Assembly: GCA_017940955.1 (NCBI GenBank)
Contig: JAGAXP010000045.1
Coordinates: 1-7,339 of the forward strand
Direction of reading: 5' to 3'
DNA from: Oribacterium sp.
GTDB lineage: Bacteria; Bacillota_A; Clostridia; Lachnospirales; Lachnospiraceae
Length of the DNA: 7,339 nucleotides
The notes beneath the pieces were generated by a model. The model made no database searches. It saw only the letters and a list, made by a program, of their open reading frames with translations, and was not told the DNA's origin. Below are positions 1-5,656 of this stretch, in pieces (the first letter of the stretch is position 1; every line of letters starts with the position of its first letter). Made by a program: the position numbers and the translations under genes.

Positions 1-2
1 AG

Positions 3-56
3 GGTGATGGTAATCGTATAAAATCTACAGTACAATATGGAAAGAAATGTGGATGA
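3..56 (+). CDS. Possible 3' end of a + strand gene cut by the window edge
   Basis: One + strand frame is open from the left edge and ends at a TGA at 54-56. It gives 17 residues ending QYGKKCG, which read like a plausible protein C-terminus. A hairpin with T runs on both strands begins 12 bases after the stop, which would fit a gene convergent with rho. The fragment is too short to identify. Its codons are more AT-rich than those of the other genes here, and two minus strand frames are also open across this stretch, so this could be chance. The call is weak. Confidence 0.25.
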   Translation, partial: GDGNRIKSTVQYGKKCG

Positions 57-67
57 AAATTGGGTAC

Positions 68-98
68 AAAAAAAGAACATCTTTCAATGTTCCTTTTT
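68..98 (-). terminator. Intrinsic terminator downstream of rho, bidirectional
   Basis: The arms GAACAT (75-80) and ATGTTC (87-92) enclose a six-base loop. One mismatch (74/93) separates this stem from an A-T extension. Read on the minus strand the hairpin ends in seven T's, a good rho-independent tail. Read on the + strand it ends in five T's, so it could also stop a convergent + strand transcript. It lies about 177 bases beyond the rho stop codon, so the rho mRNA would carry a long 3' untranslated region. Confidence 0.7.
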
Positions 99-274
99 GC
101 ACCGCCCCGTAAATTCACTTACTTTGCGTAAGATCCCCTGACAAACTTTGGCGGTTATTTTTTAACCAACAAACAAAGGGCTAACCGTCTATCGGCAAGC
201 ACTTTTCACATCTTTATAGTAAATCAATCTTTAGTATATTTCAACATACATTTTCATCGGGAAATCACTTTATA
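99..274 (-). other. Non-coding rho 3' region with competing inverted repeats
   Basis: No convincing gene is visible between the rho stop and its terminator; in particular there is no rpmE (ribosomal protein L31), which often follows rho in Bacillota. Positions 101-187 hold several short complementary arms. ACCGCC (101-106) matches GGCGGT (150-155) and encloses the small hairpin CTTAC/GTAAG (118-122 with 128-132). GGTTA (153-157) pairs with TAACC (163-167) around five T's. CGGTTA (152-157) can instead pair with TAACCG (182-187). The core at 150-157 therefore has three mutually exclusive partners. This could be a structured 3' UTR or a small RNA. I do not recognise a known riboswitch class in it. 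Positions 188-274 show nothing further. Confidence 0.4.
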
Positions 275-2317
275 TCACTGTTGTCTGTTGATCTTTATAG
301 CCAGTCTCGAATTCGGATTTGCTGCCGGGTTGGCAGTTGCATTGGAATTACGCATCACAGGCTTACCGTTCACGATAAACTGACATACCTCATCATTGTT
401 AAAGGTCTTGTCGAAAAGACTGATAACCTCTTCAGCGGCACCGGCCTTCTCGTCATAGGTTCTCTTATGGATGATATCCACAGTCTTTCGCTCAAGCTCG
501 GAAAGCAGAAGATCATCACGGCGTGTACCGGATTTAACGATATCGATAGCCGGGAATATTCTCCTCTCCTGAAGCTCTCTGTTAAGCACCAGCTCCATGT
601 TACCGGTACCCTTGTACTCCTCGTAGATAACGTCATCCATACGTGAGCCGGTATCCACAAGCGCTGTTGCAAGAATGGTAAGGGAACCTCCCTCACGCAT
701 ATTTCTTGCAGCACCGAAAAATCTCTTAGGCATATGAAGAGCCGCAGGATCGAGACCACCGGAAAGAGTTCTTCCCGAAGCGGGAACCACCAGATTGTAG
801 GCTCTCGCAAGTCTTGTGATGGAGTCAAGAAGTATTGTAACATCCTCTCCCTGCTCAACAAGACGCTTTGCTCTCTCTATAGTCATTTCCGCAACCCTCT
901 TATGGTGCTCCGGAAGCTCATCGAAAGTTGAGTAAATAACTGTAACCAGTCCGCCCTCTACCTCTTCCTTCATATCCGTAACTTCCTCGGGACGCTCATC
1001 GATAAGAAGGATAAGCAGATGCATCTTCGGCTCATTCTTAACTATAGCCTTGGCTACCTGCTTAAGAAGTGTGGTCTTACCTGCCTTAGGCGGTGATACG
1101 ATCATTCCTCTCTGTCCCTTACCTATAGGAGCAAGGAGGTCAAGAATACGTAATGATGTAGGAGCCTTCTCCCCATCAACCTCAAGCTTTATACGCTGAT
1201 TCGGAAATACCGGTGTTAGCTGGTCAAAGCTCTTTCTCTGGGAAATAGCACTGAGTGGCTTACCGTTAACTGTCTCTATATAGGAAAGAGCACCGAAACG
1301 CTCATTAGGATTCTTACTTCTGTAAAGACCCTTGATGACATCACCGGTCTTAAGTCTGTATCTCTTAATGATAGCCGGATTTACATAAACATCACTTTCA
1401 CCCGGAAGGAAATTCTCGGATCTTGTGAATCCAAAGCCATCCGGCATTACCTCAAGGATTCCGCCGCAGGGATTACCTGTAGGAGTCTTCTGAGTCTCGT
1501 TATCAAGCTCATCGGTCTTTTCATTCTCGGCAGCTTTAGCGATAGCGGCATCTCGTGTTGCCATATCTTCTTCTGTACGATCGGCAGCATCCTTCTCGAT
1601 AAATTCAGATTCCTTGTAAGGATTTTCCTGCTTTGGAACACTTCCCGCATCTCTCACAGGCTCCGGCCTGTTAACATTATCGGTTCTCTGGGTATAATGT
1701 TCATTCCTCGAGTCCCGTCCCTGACTTCTGACAGGTTTGACACCGTGAATGCCCTTTCTGTTGACAACTATGGTCTTGTGATGAGCATTTGTCCTGTTCT
1801 CCTGAACCTTTGCGTCAGCATCATCGGAAGCCTCTGCTGCCAATGCTTTCGCCGGAGCTTCGTCATTACTGCTTTCTGCCGGAGCTGCGGATATATCGGA
1901 CTGATTCTCCGTTACGCTGCCGCTGTCTGCAGAAACAGACTCAGAACTTTCAGCCTGAGCCTCTTCCTCATCACTCTTTTTAGACGCAGTTTTTCTGGTT
2001 GTGGTTCTCTTACGGACTGTCTTCTTCTCCTCTGCTGCAGCATCAGTAGCGCCTTCCGGCTCCTCAGCTTTTTTCGCAGTACGTCTGGTCACGCGCTTTT
2101 TCGGCTTTTCTTCACCTGAATCAGCCGCAGCTTCCCCTGCTGCCGTAACTTCCTTCTCAACAGCTTCCTGAGCTTCTGCCTTAGCCCTTGTCTTACGGAC
2201 TGTTCGGGGTTTTTTCTCAGCAGTATCCCCGTTTTCTTCCTTAACAGCCTTGGTTCTGGTTCTTTTTGTAACCGGCTTGGACTCCGATGTCTTCTTCTCG
2301 TCTTTTTCGTCTGCCAT
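275..2317 (-). CDS. rho: Transcription termination factor Rho with long disordered N-terminal extension
   Basis: Rho is a hexameric RNA-dependent ATPase/translocase that dissociates RNA polymerase from untranslated transcripts in the cytoplasm. Of 680 residues, about 285-380 form the OB-fold RNA-binding region ([12 protein letters not shown]). The RecA-like motor has the P-loop PPKAGKTT (409-416), [10 protein letters not shown] (438-447), Walker [14 protein letters not shown] (496-508), the Q-loop region [25 protein letters not shown] segment (519-539) and the R-loop region [13 protein letters not shown] (570-582). All expected catalytic residues are present, so it should be active; the serine after the Walker B Asp (S499, equivalent to E. 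coli S266) is retained, consistent with bicyclomycin sensitivity. Residues 1-280 are low-complexity and no Rho_N helical domain is seen. About 30 Asn-rich residues follow the usual end of the fold. The start is fixed by AAGGAGG four bases upstream, with an in-frame TAA at 2405-2407 and no earlier start codon between. Confidence 0.97.
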   Translation of the reverse strand: MADEKDEKKTSESKPVTKRTRTKAVKEENGDTAEKKPRTVRKTRAKAEAQEAVEKEVTAAGEAAADSGEEKPKKRVTRRTAKKAEEPEGATDAAAEEKKTVRKRTTTRKTASKKSDEEEAQAESSESVSADSGSVTENQSDISAAPAESSNDEAPAKALAAEASDDADAKVQENRTNAHHKTIVVNRKGIHGVKPVRSQGRDSRNEHYTQRTDNVNRPEPVRDAGSVPKQENPYKESEFIEKDAADRTEEDMATRDAAIAKAAENEKTDELDNETQKTPTGNPCGGILEVMPDGFGFTRSENFLPGESDVYVNPAIIKRYRLKTGDVIKGLYRSKNPNERFGALSYIETVNGKPLSAISQRKSFDQLTPVFPNQRIKLEVDGEKAPTSLRILDLLAPIGKGQRGMIVSPPKAGKTTLLKQVAKAIVKNEPKMHLLILLIDERPEEVTDMKEEVEGGLVTVIYSTFDELPEHHKRVAEMTIERAKRLVEQGEDVTILLDSITRLARAYNLVVPASGRTLSGGLDPAALHMPKRFFGAARNMREGGSLTILATALVDTGSRMDDVIYEEYKGTGNMELVLNRELQERRIFPAIDIVKSGTRRDDLLLSELERKTVDIIHKRTYDEKAGAAEEVISLFDKTFNNDEVCQFIVNGKPVMRNSNATANPAANPNSRLAIKINRQQ
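1478..2317 (-). other. Rho N-terminal block-charged disordered region (residues 1-280)
   Basis: By my hand count, residues 1-114 hold about 34 Lys/Arg against 23 Asp/Glu, with recurring basic clusters such as [24 protein letters not shown] and [15 protein letters not shown]. Residues 115-172 are acidic and Ser/Ala-rich (about 16 acidic, 2 basic). Residues 173-236 are basic and polar again, rich in Arg, Asn, His and Gln. Residues 237-280 are mixed, with many Glu/Asp. Such alternating charge blocks without hydrophobic residues indicate intrinsic disorder. Family knowledge: Rho N-terminal insertions in other phyla bind RNA or drive condensate or amyloid formation. Any such role here is inference. 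Confidence 0.8.
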
Positions 2318-2321
2318 GTAT

Positions 2322-2328
2322 CCTCCTT
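2322..2328 (-). promoter_or_regulatory. Ribosome binding site of rho
   Basis: The minus strand reads AAGGAGG followed by ATAC and the ATG at 2317, a near-perfect anti-16S match with a slightly short spacer. It decides the start codon and so supports the conclusion that Rho begins directly with the disordered extension. Confidence 0.85.
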
Positions 2329-2345
2329 GATCGGTTGGCGCAAGA

Positions 2346-2354
2346 TTTATATCA
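2346..2354 (-). promoter_or_regulatory. Candidate extended -10 promoter for rho
   Basis: The minus strand reads TGATATAAA, that is TG-N-TATAAA, an extended -10 element. The -35 position 17 bases upstream is poor (GCTCAA), so the TG motif would have to compensate. It implies a leader of roughly 25 bases that includes the ribosome binding site. No better candidate was found, but the region is AT-rich and chance matches are likely. Confidence 0.35.
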
Positions 2355-2592
2355 CTGATTGATGGTTCTTGAGCATATATAGATTTAAAATTAATTCTGA
2401 AAAATTAAATGACTGTACTTAGACATTCACACTTATGATAAAAGTATCTTTTAACGAATAATTCCTGTTGATATATTAAATATCTATCATTTGTTTTAGT
2501 TTTATAAGTTATTTAGGGAAAAACTATCGATATAAAGATTAAATTTTCTGAAAATTACAATTAAGTGTTGATTTAGTATAACAATAACTGTC

Positions 2593-2621
2593 TTGTAACG
2601 CAAGATTGATTTTGCTATACT
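2593..2621 (+). promoter_or_regulatory. Promoter of the membrane Ig-like protein gene
   Basis: TTGTAA (2593-2598) is separated by 17 bases from TATACT (2616-2621), and TGC directly precedes the -10, giving an extended -10 element. This matches a housekeeping sigma-A promoter. Transcription would begin near 2628, giving a leader of about 36 bases with AAGAAAGG (2651-2658) as ribosome binding site, five bases before the ATG. Confidence 0.7.
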
Positions 2622-2663
2622 AGACGCGACTTATTCACAGTTATCAATGTAAGAAAGGTTACT

Positions 2664-3323
2664 ATGACAAGAACAAATACAGACAGACGCTCTTCCCGCT
2701 ATGAGGCTCAGGGACGTCGTATAAAAGACGATTCTGCCAAGTCCGGAATCCTGAGATTTTTCCTCGGATTCCTTCTGCCGTATCTGGTTATAAACGGTCT
2801 CATCCTGTTTTTCGTTATACAGACACCGACCATAACCACAAATGAACCAGATACCAAGGACTATAAAAGTGCTGATGTTTCTTTCAAGGTTTCATCACTG
2901 ATTCCGCTTAAATCAGTTACGGCTTCCATTGAGGGACAGGAAGTTCCTCTTGAGAAGGATGGCTCAACCTACAAGTGTACACTCACAAACAACGGTAATA
3001 TGACAGTAAAGGCCGTAGCCATTAACCAGATGACAAAATCAACCTATATACAGGTAAATCTCCTGGATGAGGCCAATCCTGTCATAGATGAGGATTCCAT
3101 CGTACTTGGTGCAGGTTACCTCGAGTTTGATGTTTCCGATACTCAGTCAGGAGTTAACTGGGATTCCATCTACGGTATCGACAATCTGGGTAACAATGTT
3201 AAGCCCACAGACGTCAACCAGACCACCGGAAGAGTTACCTTCTCCATGGCAGGCGATGCCATCACAGTCTACGTAAAGGATCTCGCCGGAAATGAAGCCC
3301 AGGCAAGCTTCTCAGTCAACTAA
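2664..3323 (+). CDS. Single-pass membrane protein with Ig-like extracytoplasmic segments, function unknown
   Basis: The 219-residue product is not a family I can name. Residues 1-29 are hydrophilic and Arg/Lys-rich. Residues 30-53 are one hydrophobic helix (FFLGFLLPYLVINGLILFFV). The basic N-terminus predicts N-in/C-out topology with an uncleaved signal anchor, leaving about 165 residues outside. That part appears to hold two beta-sandwich-like segments, roughly 65-134 and 137-219. The second has DTQSGVNWDSIYGIDNLGN and ends VYVKDLAGNEAQASFSV, a pattern common in bacterial Ig-like domains. There is one Cys (C105), no lipobox and no LPXTG sorting signal. The start is set by AAAGG five bases upstream. 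It is monocistronic, with its own promoter and terminator, divergent from rho and convergent with malQ. A cell-surface or envelope role is inference. Confidence 0.85.
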   Translation: MTRTNTDRRSSRYEAQGRRIKDDSAKSGILRFFLGFLLPYLVINGLILFFVIQTPTITTNEPDTKDYKSADVSFKVSSLIPLKSVTASIEGQEVPLEKDGSTYKCTLTNNGNMTVKAVAINQMTKSTYIQVNLLDEANPVIDEDSIVLGAGYLEFDVSDTQSGVNWDSIYGIDNLGNNVKPTDVNQTTGRVTFSMAGDAITVYVKDLAGNEAQASFSVN

Positions 3324-3338
3324 ATAAATCAAGCTGCG

Positions 3339-3373
3339 AAAAGCCCCGGTTCAAAACGAACCGGAGCTTTTTT
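3339..3373 (+). terminator. Intrinsic terminator of the Ig-like protein gene
   Basis: The stem AAAAGC-CCCGGTTC pairs with GAACCGG-GCTTTT around the loop AAAAC, with one C/A mismatch (3345/3365), and six T's (3368-3373) close it. It starts 15 bases after the stop codon of the + strand gene. Confidence 0.9.
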
Positions 3374-3384
3374 CCACCATTAGT

Positions 3385-3410
3385 AAAAGCCACCGTCACC
3401 GGTGGCTTTT
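3385..3410 (-). terminator. Bidirectional intrinsic terminator between convergent genes, serving malQ
   Basis: A perfect 10-bp inverted repeat, AAAAGCCACC with GGTGGCTTTT, surrounds a six-base loop. The A and T runs make it symmetrical, so it can end transcription from either side. On the minus strand it begins 8 bases after the malQ stop. For the + strand gene it backs up the preceding terminator. Confidence 0.85.
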
Positions 3411-3418
3411 GTGATCGA

Positions 3419-3490
3419 TCAGAAGCTCTCTTCTTCCAAAAGGCTTTCATCCTCCGGAGCAGTTTCTTCTTCCGGGGCTTCCTCCTTCGC
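3419..3490 (-). other. MalQ acidic C-terminal tail (residues 541-563)
   Basis: The family fold normally ends near the YGRYYQ segment (535-540). Here 23 more residues follow, with ten Glu, one Asp and a single Lys, ending LLEEESF. The composition indicates a disordered acidic appendage. No motif that I recognise is present. Confidence 0.75.
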
Positions 3491-5110
3491 CTGATAATAC
3501 CGTCCGTAAACCCCGACGATCTCAGACATCTTCCTCTTTATCTCATCTGTAAAGGCGCCCTTCCTCATTCTCCACTGCCAGTTACCGCCGCTGGTACCCG
3601 GGGTATTTATCCTTCCCTCAGCTCCCAGTCCGAGATAATCCGCCGCAGGTACTATAACCGTATCCGCTACGGTGCTCATGGAAAGCCTCATAAGAAGCTC
3701 AGGCATGGCATTCCAGTCATTATGAGACCTGCTCATGTACATGTACATATAGTTCCTTATCCAGTCGGGCAATGTATCGAACCAGTTTTTGAGGGTGTCA
3801 TTGTCATGTGTGCCGGTGTAGTAAATACAGTTAGGCGTCGTGAGGCTGTGGGGCAGGTAAGCATTATCGGGACCGGAATCCCAGGCAAACTGAAGTATCT
3901 TCATACCCGGAAATCCCGTTGCCTTCATAAGCGCTTTAACCTCGTCTGTGATGATACCGAGATCCTCTGCGATGATGGGAAGGTCCTTCCTGCCATAATG
4001 CTTTGTCATGGCGTCGAAAAGGTCCATTCCGGGGCCCGGCACCCACTCTCCGTTCTCAGCGGTTTCGTCTCCATAAGGTATAGCATAATATGCTTCAAAA
4101 CCTCTGAAGTGGTCAACTCTCAGGGTGTCATACATGTCCAGACAGTAATCCATACGTGAAAGCCACCACTCATATCCGTTCTTTTTATGTACATCCCAGC
4201 TGTAGAGAGGATTTCCCCAAAGCTGTCCCGTAGCTGAGAATGCATCTGGCGGAACTCCCGCCACCTTCTTGGGCTCGCCCTTTACCGTGTACTGGAAAAG
4301 CTCTCGATGAGCCCAGACATCCGCAGAATCGGGAGCGCAGTAGATAGGTATGTCACCGATTATCTCGATACCCTTGATCTTTGCATACTCATGAAGCTTA
4401 CCCCACTGCTTATTGAAAAGGTACTGGATGAAGGCATAGAAATCTATCTCATCCTTATGAGCCGCTTTGAATTCTTCTACCGCTGCTTTCTCGCAGTCTC
4501 GAAGATCTTCGGGCCATACATCCCAGCTAGCACCGAAGTAGCTGTTCTTTATTGCCATGAAAACGCAGTACTCTACGGTCTCCGGTCTCAGCTCCTTATA
4601 GATCTTGTCGACCTTTCCTCCCTGCTTTTTGTAGTTATCAAAAGCAAGCTTCAGAGCTTTGAATTTACTGACGTAGATTTTGCCGTAATTTACCTTGAAT
4701 GGGCTGTCTTCTTCCTCGTACTTATCATCATCCTGGTTCAGGGTGGACAGCAGATTCCTTGCCTTCTCGTCGCCCTCCCAGGCTTTTTTCTGCCAGAGAT
4801 TTTTAAGAAGTGCCATGGCTTCACCGTCACCGAAATCGAACTCCTCCGGATCCTCCAGATCTTCTTCAGTGAGGAGACCTTCCTCTATAAGAGCCTCCAG
4901 ATCCACAAAGTAAGGATTTCCTGCGAATGCTGAGAACGACTGGTAGGGTGAATCCCCGAAACCGGTTGGTCCCATGGGAAGCACCTGCCAGAACTTATTT
5001 CCGGTATCCCTCAAAACATCGATAAAACTGTACGCTTCTTTCCCCAATGTTCCTATGCCGTATTTTCCGGGAAAGGAAAATACCGGCATCAACACGCCTG
5101 CTTTTTTCAT
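3419..5110 (-). CDS. malQ: 4-alpha-glucanotransferase (amylomaltase, GH77)
   Basis: The enzyme transfers alpha-1,4-glucan segments between maltodextrins, releasing glucose, in cytoplasmic glycogen/maltodextrin turnover. GH77 signatures run the full length: MPVFSFPGKYGIG (8-20), LPMGPTGFGDSPYQSFSAFAGNPYF (44-68), GVPPDAFSATGQLWGNPLY (285-303, the 250s-loop region). The nucleophile Asp is D333 in LRVDHFRGFEAYYAIP, the acid/base Glu is E382 in IIAEDLG, and the transition-state Asp is D436 in YTGTHDNDT. At 563 residues it is longer than the roughly 500-residue Thermus enzyme. The excess is an insertion at about 95-138 and an acidic tail at 541-563. The start is supported by AGGAGA (5118-5123) seven bases upstream and by the family's usual N-terminus. 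It lies 234 bases downstream of glgB on the same strand; I see no strong promoter of its own. The catalytic assignment is firm. Confidence 0.96.
   Translation of the reverse strand: MKKAGVLMPVFSFPGKYGIGTLGKEAYSFIDVLRDTGNKFWQVLPMGPTGFGDSPYQSFSAFAGNPYFVDLEALIEEGLLTEEDLEDPEEFDFGDGEAMALLKNLWQKKAWEGDEKARNLLSTLNQDDDKYEEEDSPFKVNYGKIYVSKFKALKLAFDNYKKQGGKVDKIYKELRPETVEYCVFMAIKNSYFGASWDVWPEDLRDCEKAAVEEFKAAHKDEIDFYAFIQYLFNKQWGKLHEYAKIKGIEIIGDIPIYCAPDSADVWAHRELFQYTVKGEPKKVAGVPPDAFSATGQLWGNPLYSWDVHKKNGYEWWLSRMDYCLDMYDTLRVDHFRGFEAYYAIPYGDETAENGEWVPGPGMDLFDAMTKHYGRKDLPIIAEDLGIITDEVKALMKATGFPGMKILQFAWDSGPDNAYLPHSLTTPNCIYYTGTHDNDTLKNWFDTLPDWIRNYMYMYMSRSHNDWNAMPELLMRLSMSTVADTVIVPAADYLGLGAEGRINTPGTSGGNWQWRMRKGAFTDEIKRKMSEIVGVYGRYYQAKEEAPEEETAPEDESLLEEESF
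4697..4828 (-). other. MalQ insertion of about 45 residues (residues 95-138)
   Basis: Compared with the remembered Thermus amylomaltase, where about 13 residues separate the end of the LxxL(I/A)E helix from the V(D/N)YG motif, this protein has about 60. The extra segment has a predicted helix (MALLKNLWQKKAWEGDEKAR, 99-118) followed by an acidic stretch (QDDDKYEEEDS, 126-136). It lies away from the catalytic residues in sequence. The boundaries are approximate. Confidence 0.6.
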
Positions 5111-5116
5111 TGACCA

Positions 5117-5123
5117 TTCTCCT
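5117..5123 (-). promoter_or_regulatory. Ribosome binding site of malQ
   Basis: AGGAGAA on the minus strand lies seven bases before the ATG at 5110. Another ATG occurs seven bases upstream of the chosen one but is out of frame and overlaps the site, so it is not the start. Confidence 0.75.
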
Positions 5124-5210
5124 ATTATCGAGTATGTGCTTCTCTCCTGCCGTTATGACAGACCTTAGCCCGATGAAACCGGGATATCTCCATACACAGG
5201 TATATTCTTC

Positions 5211-5252
5211 AAAGGCCCATAGGCTCCGGCTTTCCGGTGCCCATGGGTCTTT
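5211..5252. other. Strong imperfect hairpin in the glgB-malQ spacer
   Basis: Arms pair as CCGG (5226-5229/5234-5237), GGC/GCC (5222-5224/5239-5241), CCCAT/ATGGG (5216-5220/5243-5247) and AAAG/CTTT (5211-5214/5249-5252). Isolated mismatches or a wobble lie between them and the loop is four bases. On the minus strand, the direction of glgB and malQ, no T run follows, so it is a poor intrinsic terminator that way. On the + strand TTTT follows, but no + gene needs it. It may be a processing or stability element in a glgB-malQ transcript, or part of a malQ leader. A weaker hairpin, CCCG/CGGG, lies at 5169-5183. I found no convincing malQ promoter in the spacer. Confidence 0.6.
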
Positions 5253-5344
5253 TATTCACAAACTGTAAAATTTAGCCCATGCTTCCATACCCTTCATGTA
5301 TATTTCGGCACAAGTCCAAATCTTTATAAAGTTTTAATTATTAC

Positions 5345-5656
5345 TTATCCCTTACGGCGTCTTGCTGCACCTGAGGCCTGCTTTGAAGCTTTGCTGGCCT
5401 CAGGCTTTTTTGCTGTCAGCTTGCTGTCAGTTTTTGCTTTGCCTGCTGTGGTTTTTGTCGTGCTTTTACTTTTTCCGGCAGTAGTTCTTTTTGCAGCCGG
5501 CTTCTTTGCGTCCGTAAGATTTACAACCTCAACATCAGCAGCTGCTGTCTTCTTTGCAGCCAGCTTTTCTTCGGTATCCTCTTTCTTTGAAGACTTCTTT
5601 GAGGTGCTCTTCTTTGCTGCAGCCTTCTTTGCAGGAGCCTTTTCAGCTGCTTCCGC
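5345..5656 (-). other. GlgB histone H1-like C-terminal tail
   Basis: After the end of the branching-enzyme fold come 103 residues built mostly from Lys, Ala, Ser and Thr: PAKKAAAKKSTSKKSSKK, then LAAKKTAAADVEVVNLTD, then PAAKRTTAGK, STTKTTAGKAK and finally GAARRRKG. By hand count there are 26 Lys and 4 Arg against 11 Asp/Glu, net about +19. The short unit TTAGK occurs twice. It resembles bacterial histone H1-like tails in composition and is presumably disordered. The tail is in frame and ends at a TAA, with no sign of a frameshift joining it. Confidence 0.85.

Larger units (their letters stand above)
2318..2663. other. Divergent AT-rich intergenic region between rho and the Ig-like gene
   Basis: This 346-base spacer contains no gene that I can support. 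It holds the rho ribosome binding site and a candidate rho promoter at its left end, and the promoter and ribosome binding site of the + strand membrane-protein gene at its right end. The middle (about 2400-2580) is very AT-rich, with one short palindrome, GATAT/ATATC (2470-2484), of unknown meaning. Confidence 0.6.

Noticed and set aside
99..190. Cyclic-di-GMP (GEMM) riboswitch suggested by ACGCAAAG on the minus strand
   Set aside because: The octamer is present, but the other conserved parts of GEMM (the GGGCAAACC-like segment and the tetraloop-receptor arm) are not, and the position is 3' of a gene, not upstream of one.
1697..2119. 140-residue + strand ORF antisense to the Rho N-terminal region, rich in Cys, Ser, Leu and Phe
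   Set aside because: The composition is the complement of the Lys/Arg/Glu/Ala-rich Rho extension; there is no translation signal and no family resemblance.
3345..3366. tRNA T-arm-like GGTTCAAAAC
   Set aside because: It is the loop side of the terminator hairpin; no acceptor, D or anticodon stem can be formed around it.
4307..4933. 208-residue + strand ORF antisense to malQ
   Set aside because: It lies wholly inside the well-supported malQ gene and has no recognisable ribosome binding site or domain. Its hydrophobic Leu/Ile-rich composition is what is expected opposite Glu/Asp/Lys-rich coding sequence.
5405..5432. Direct repeat TTGCTGTCAG occurring twice, considered as a mobile-element or CRISPR-like repeat
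   Set aside because: Only two adjacent copies occur, within the coding sequence of the low-complexity GlgB tail, so they reflect repeated codons.
5345..5656. Frameshift or fusion origin for the GlgB tail
   Set aside because: The tail is in the same frame as the catalytic part, third positions look normal, and it ends cleanly. Other frames through this region do not give a better GlgB C-terminus.
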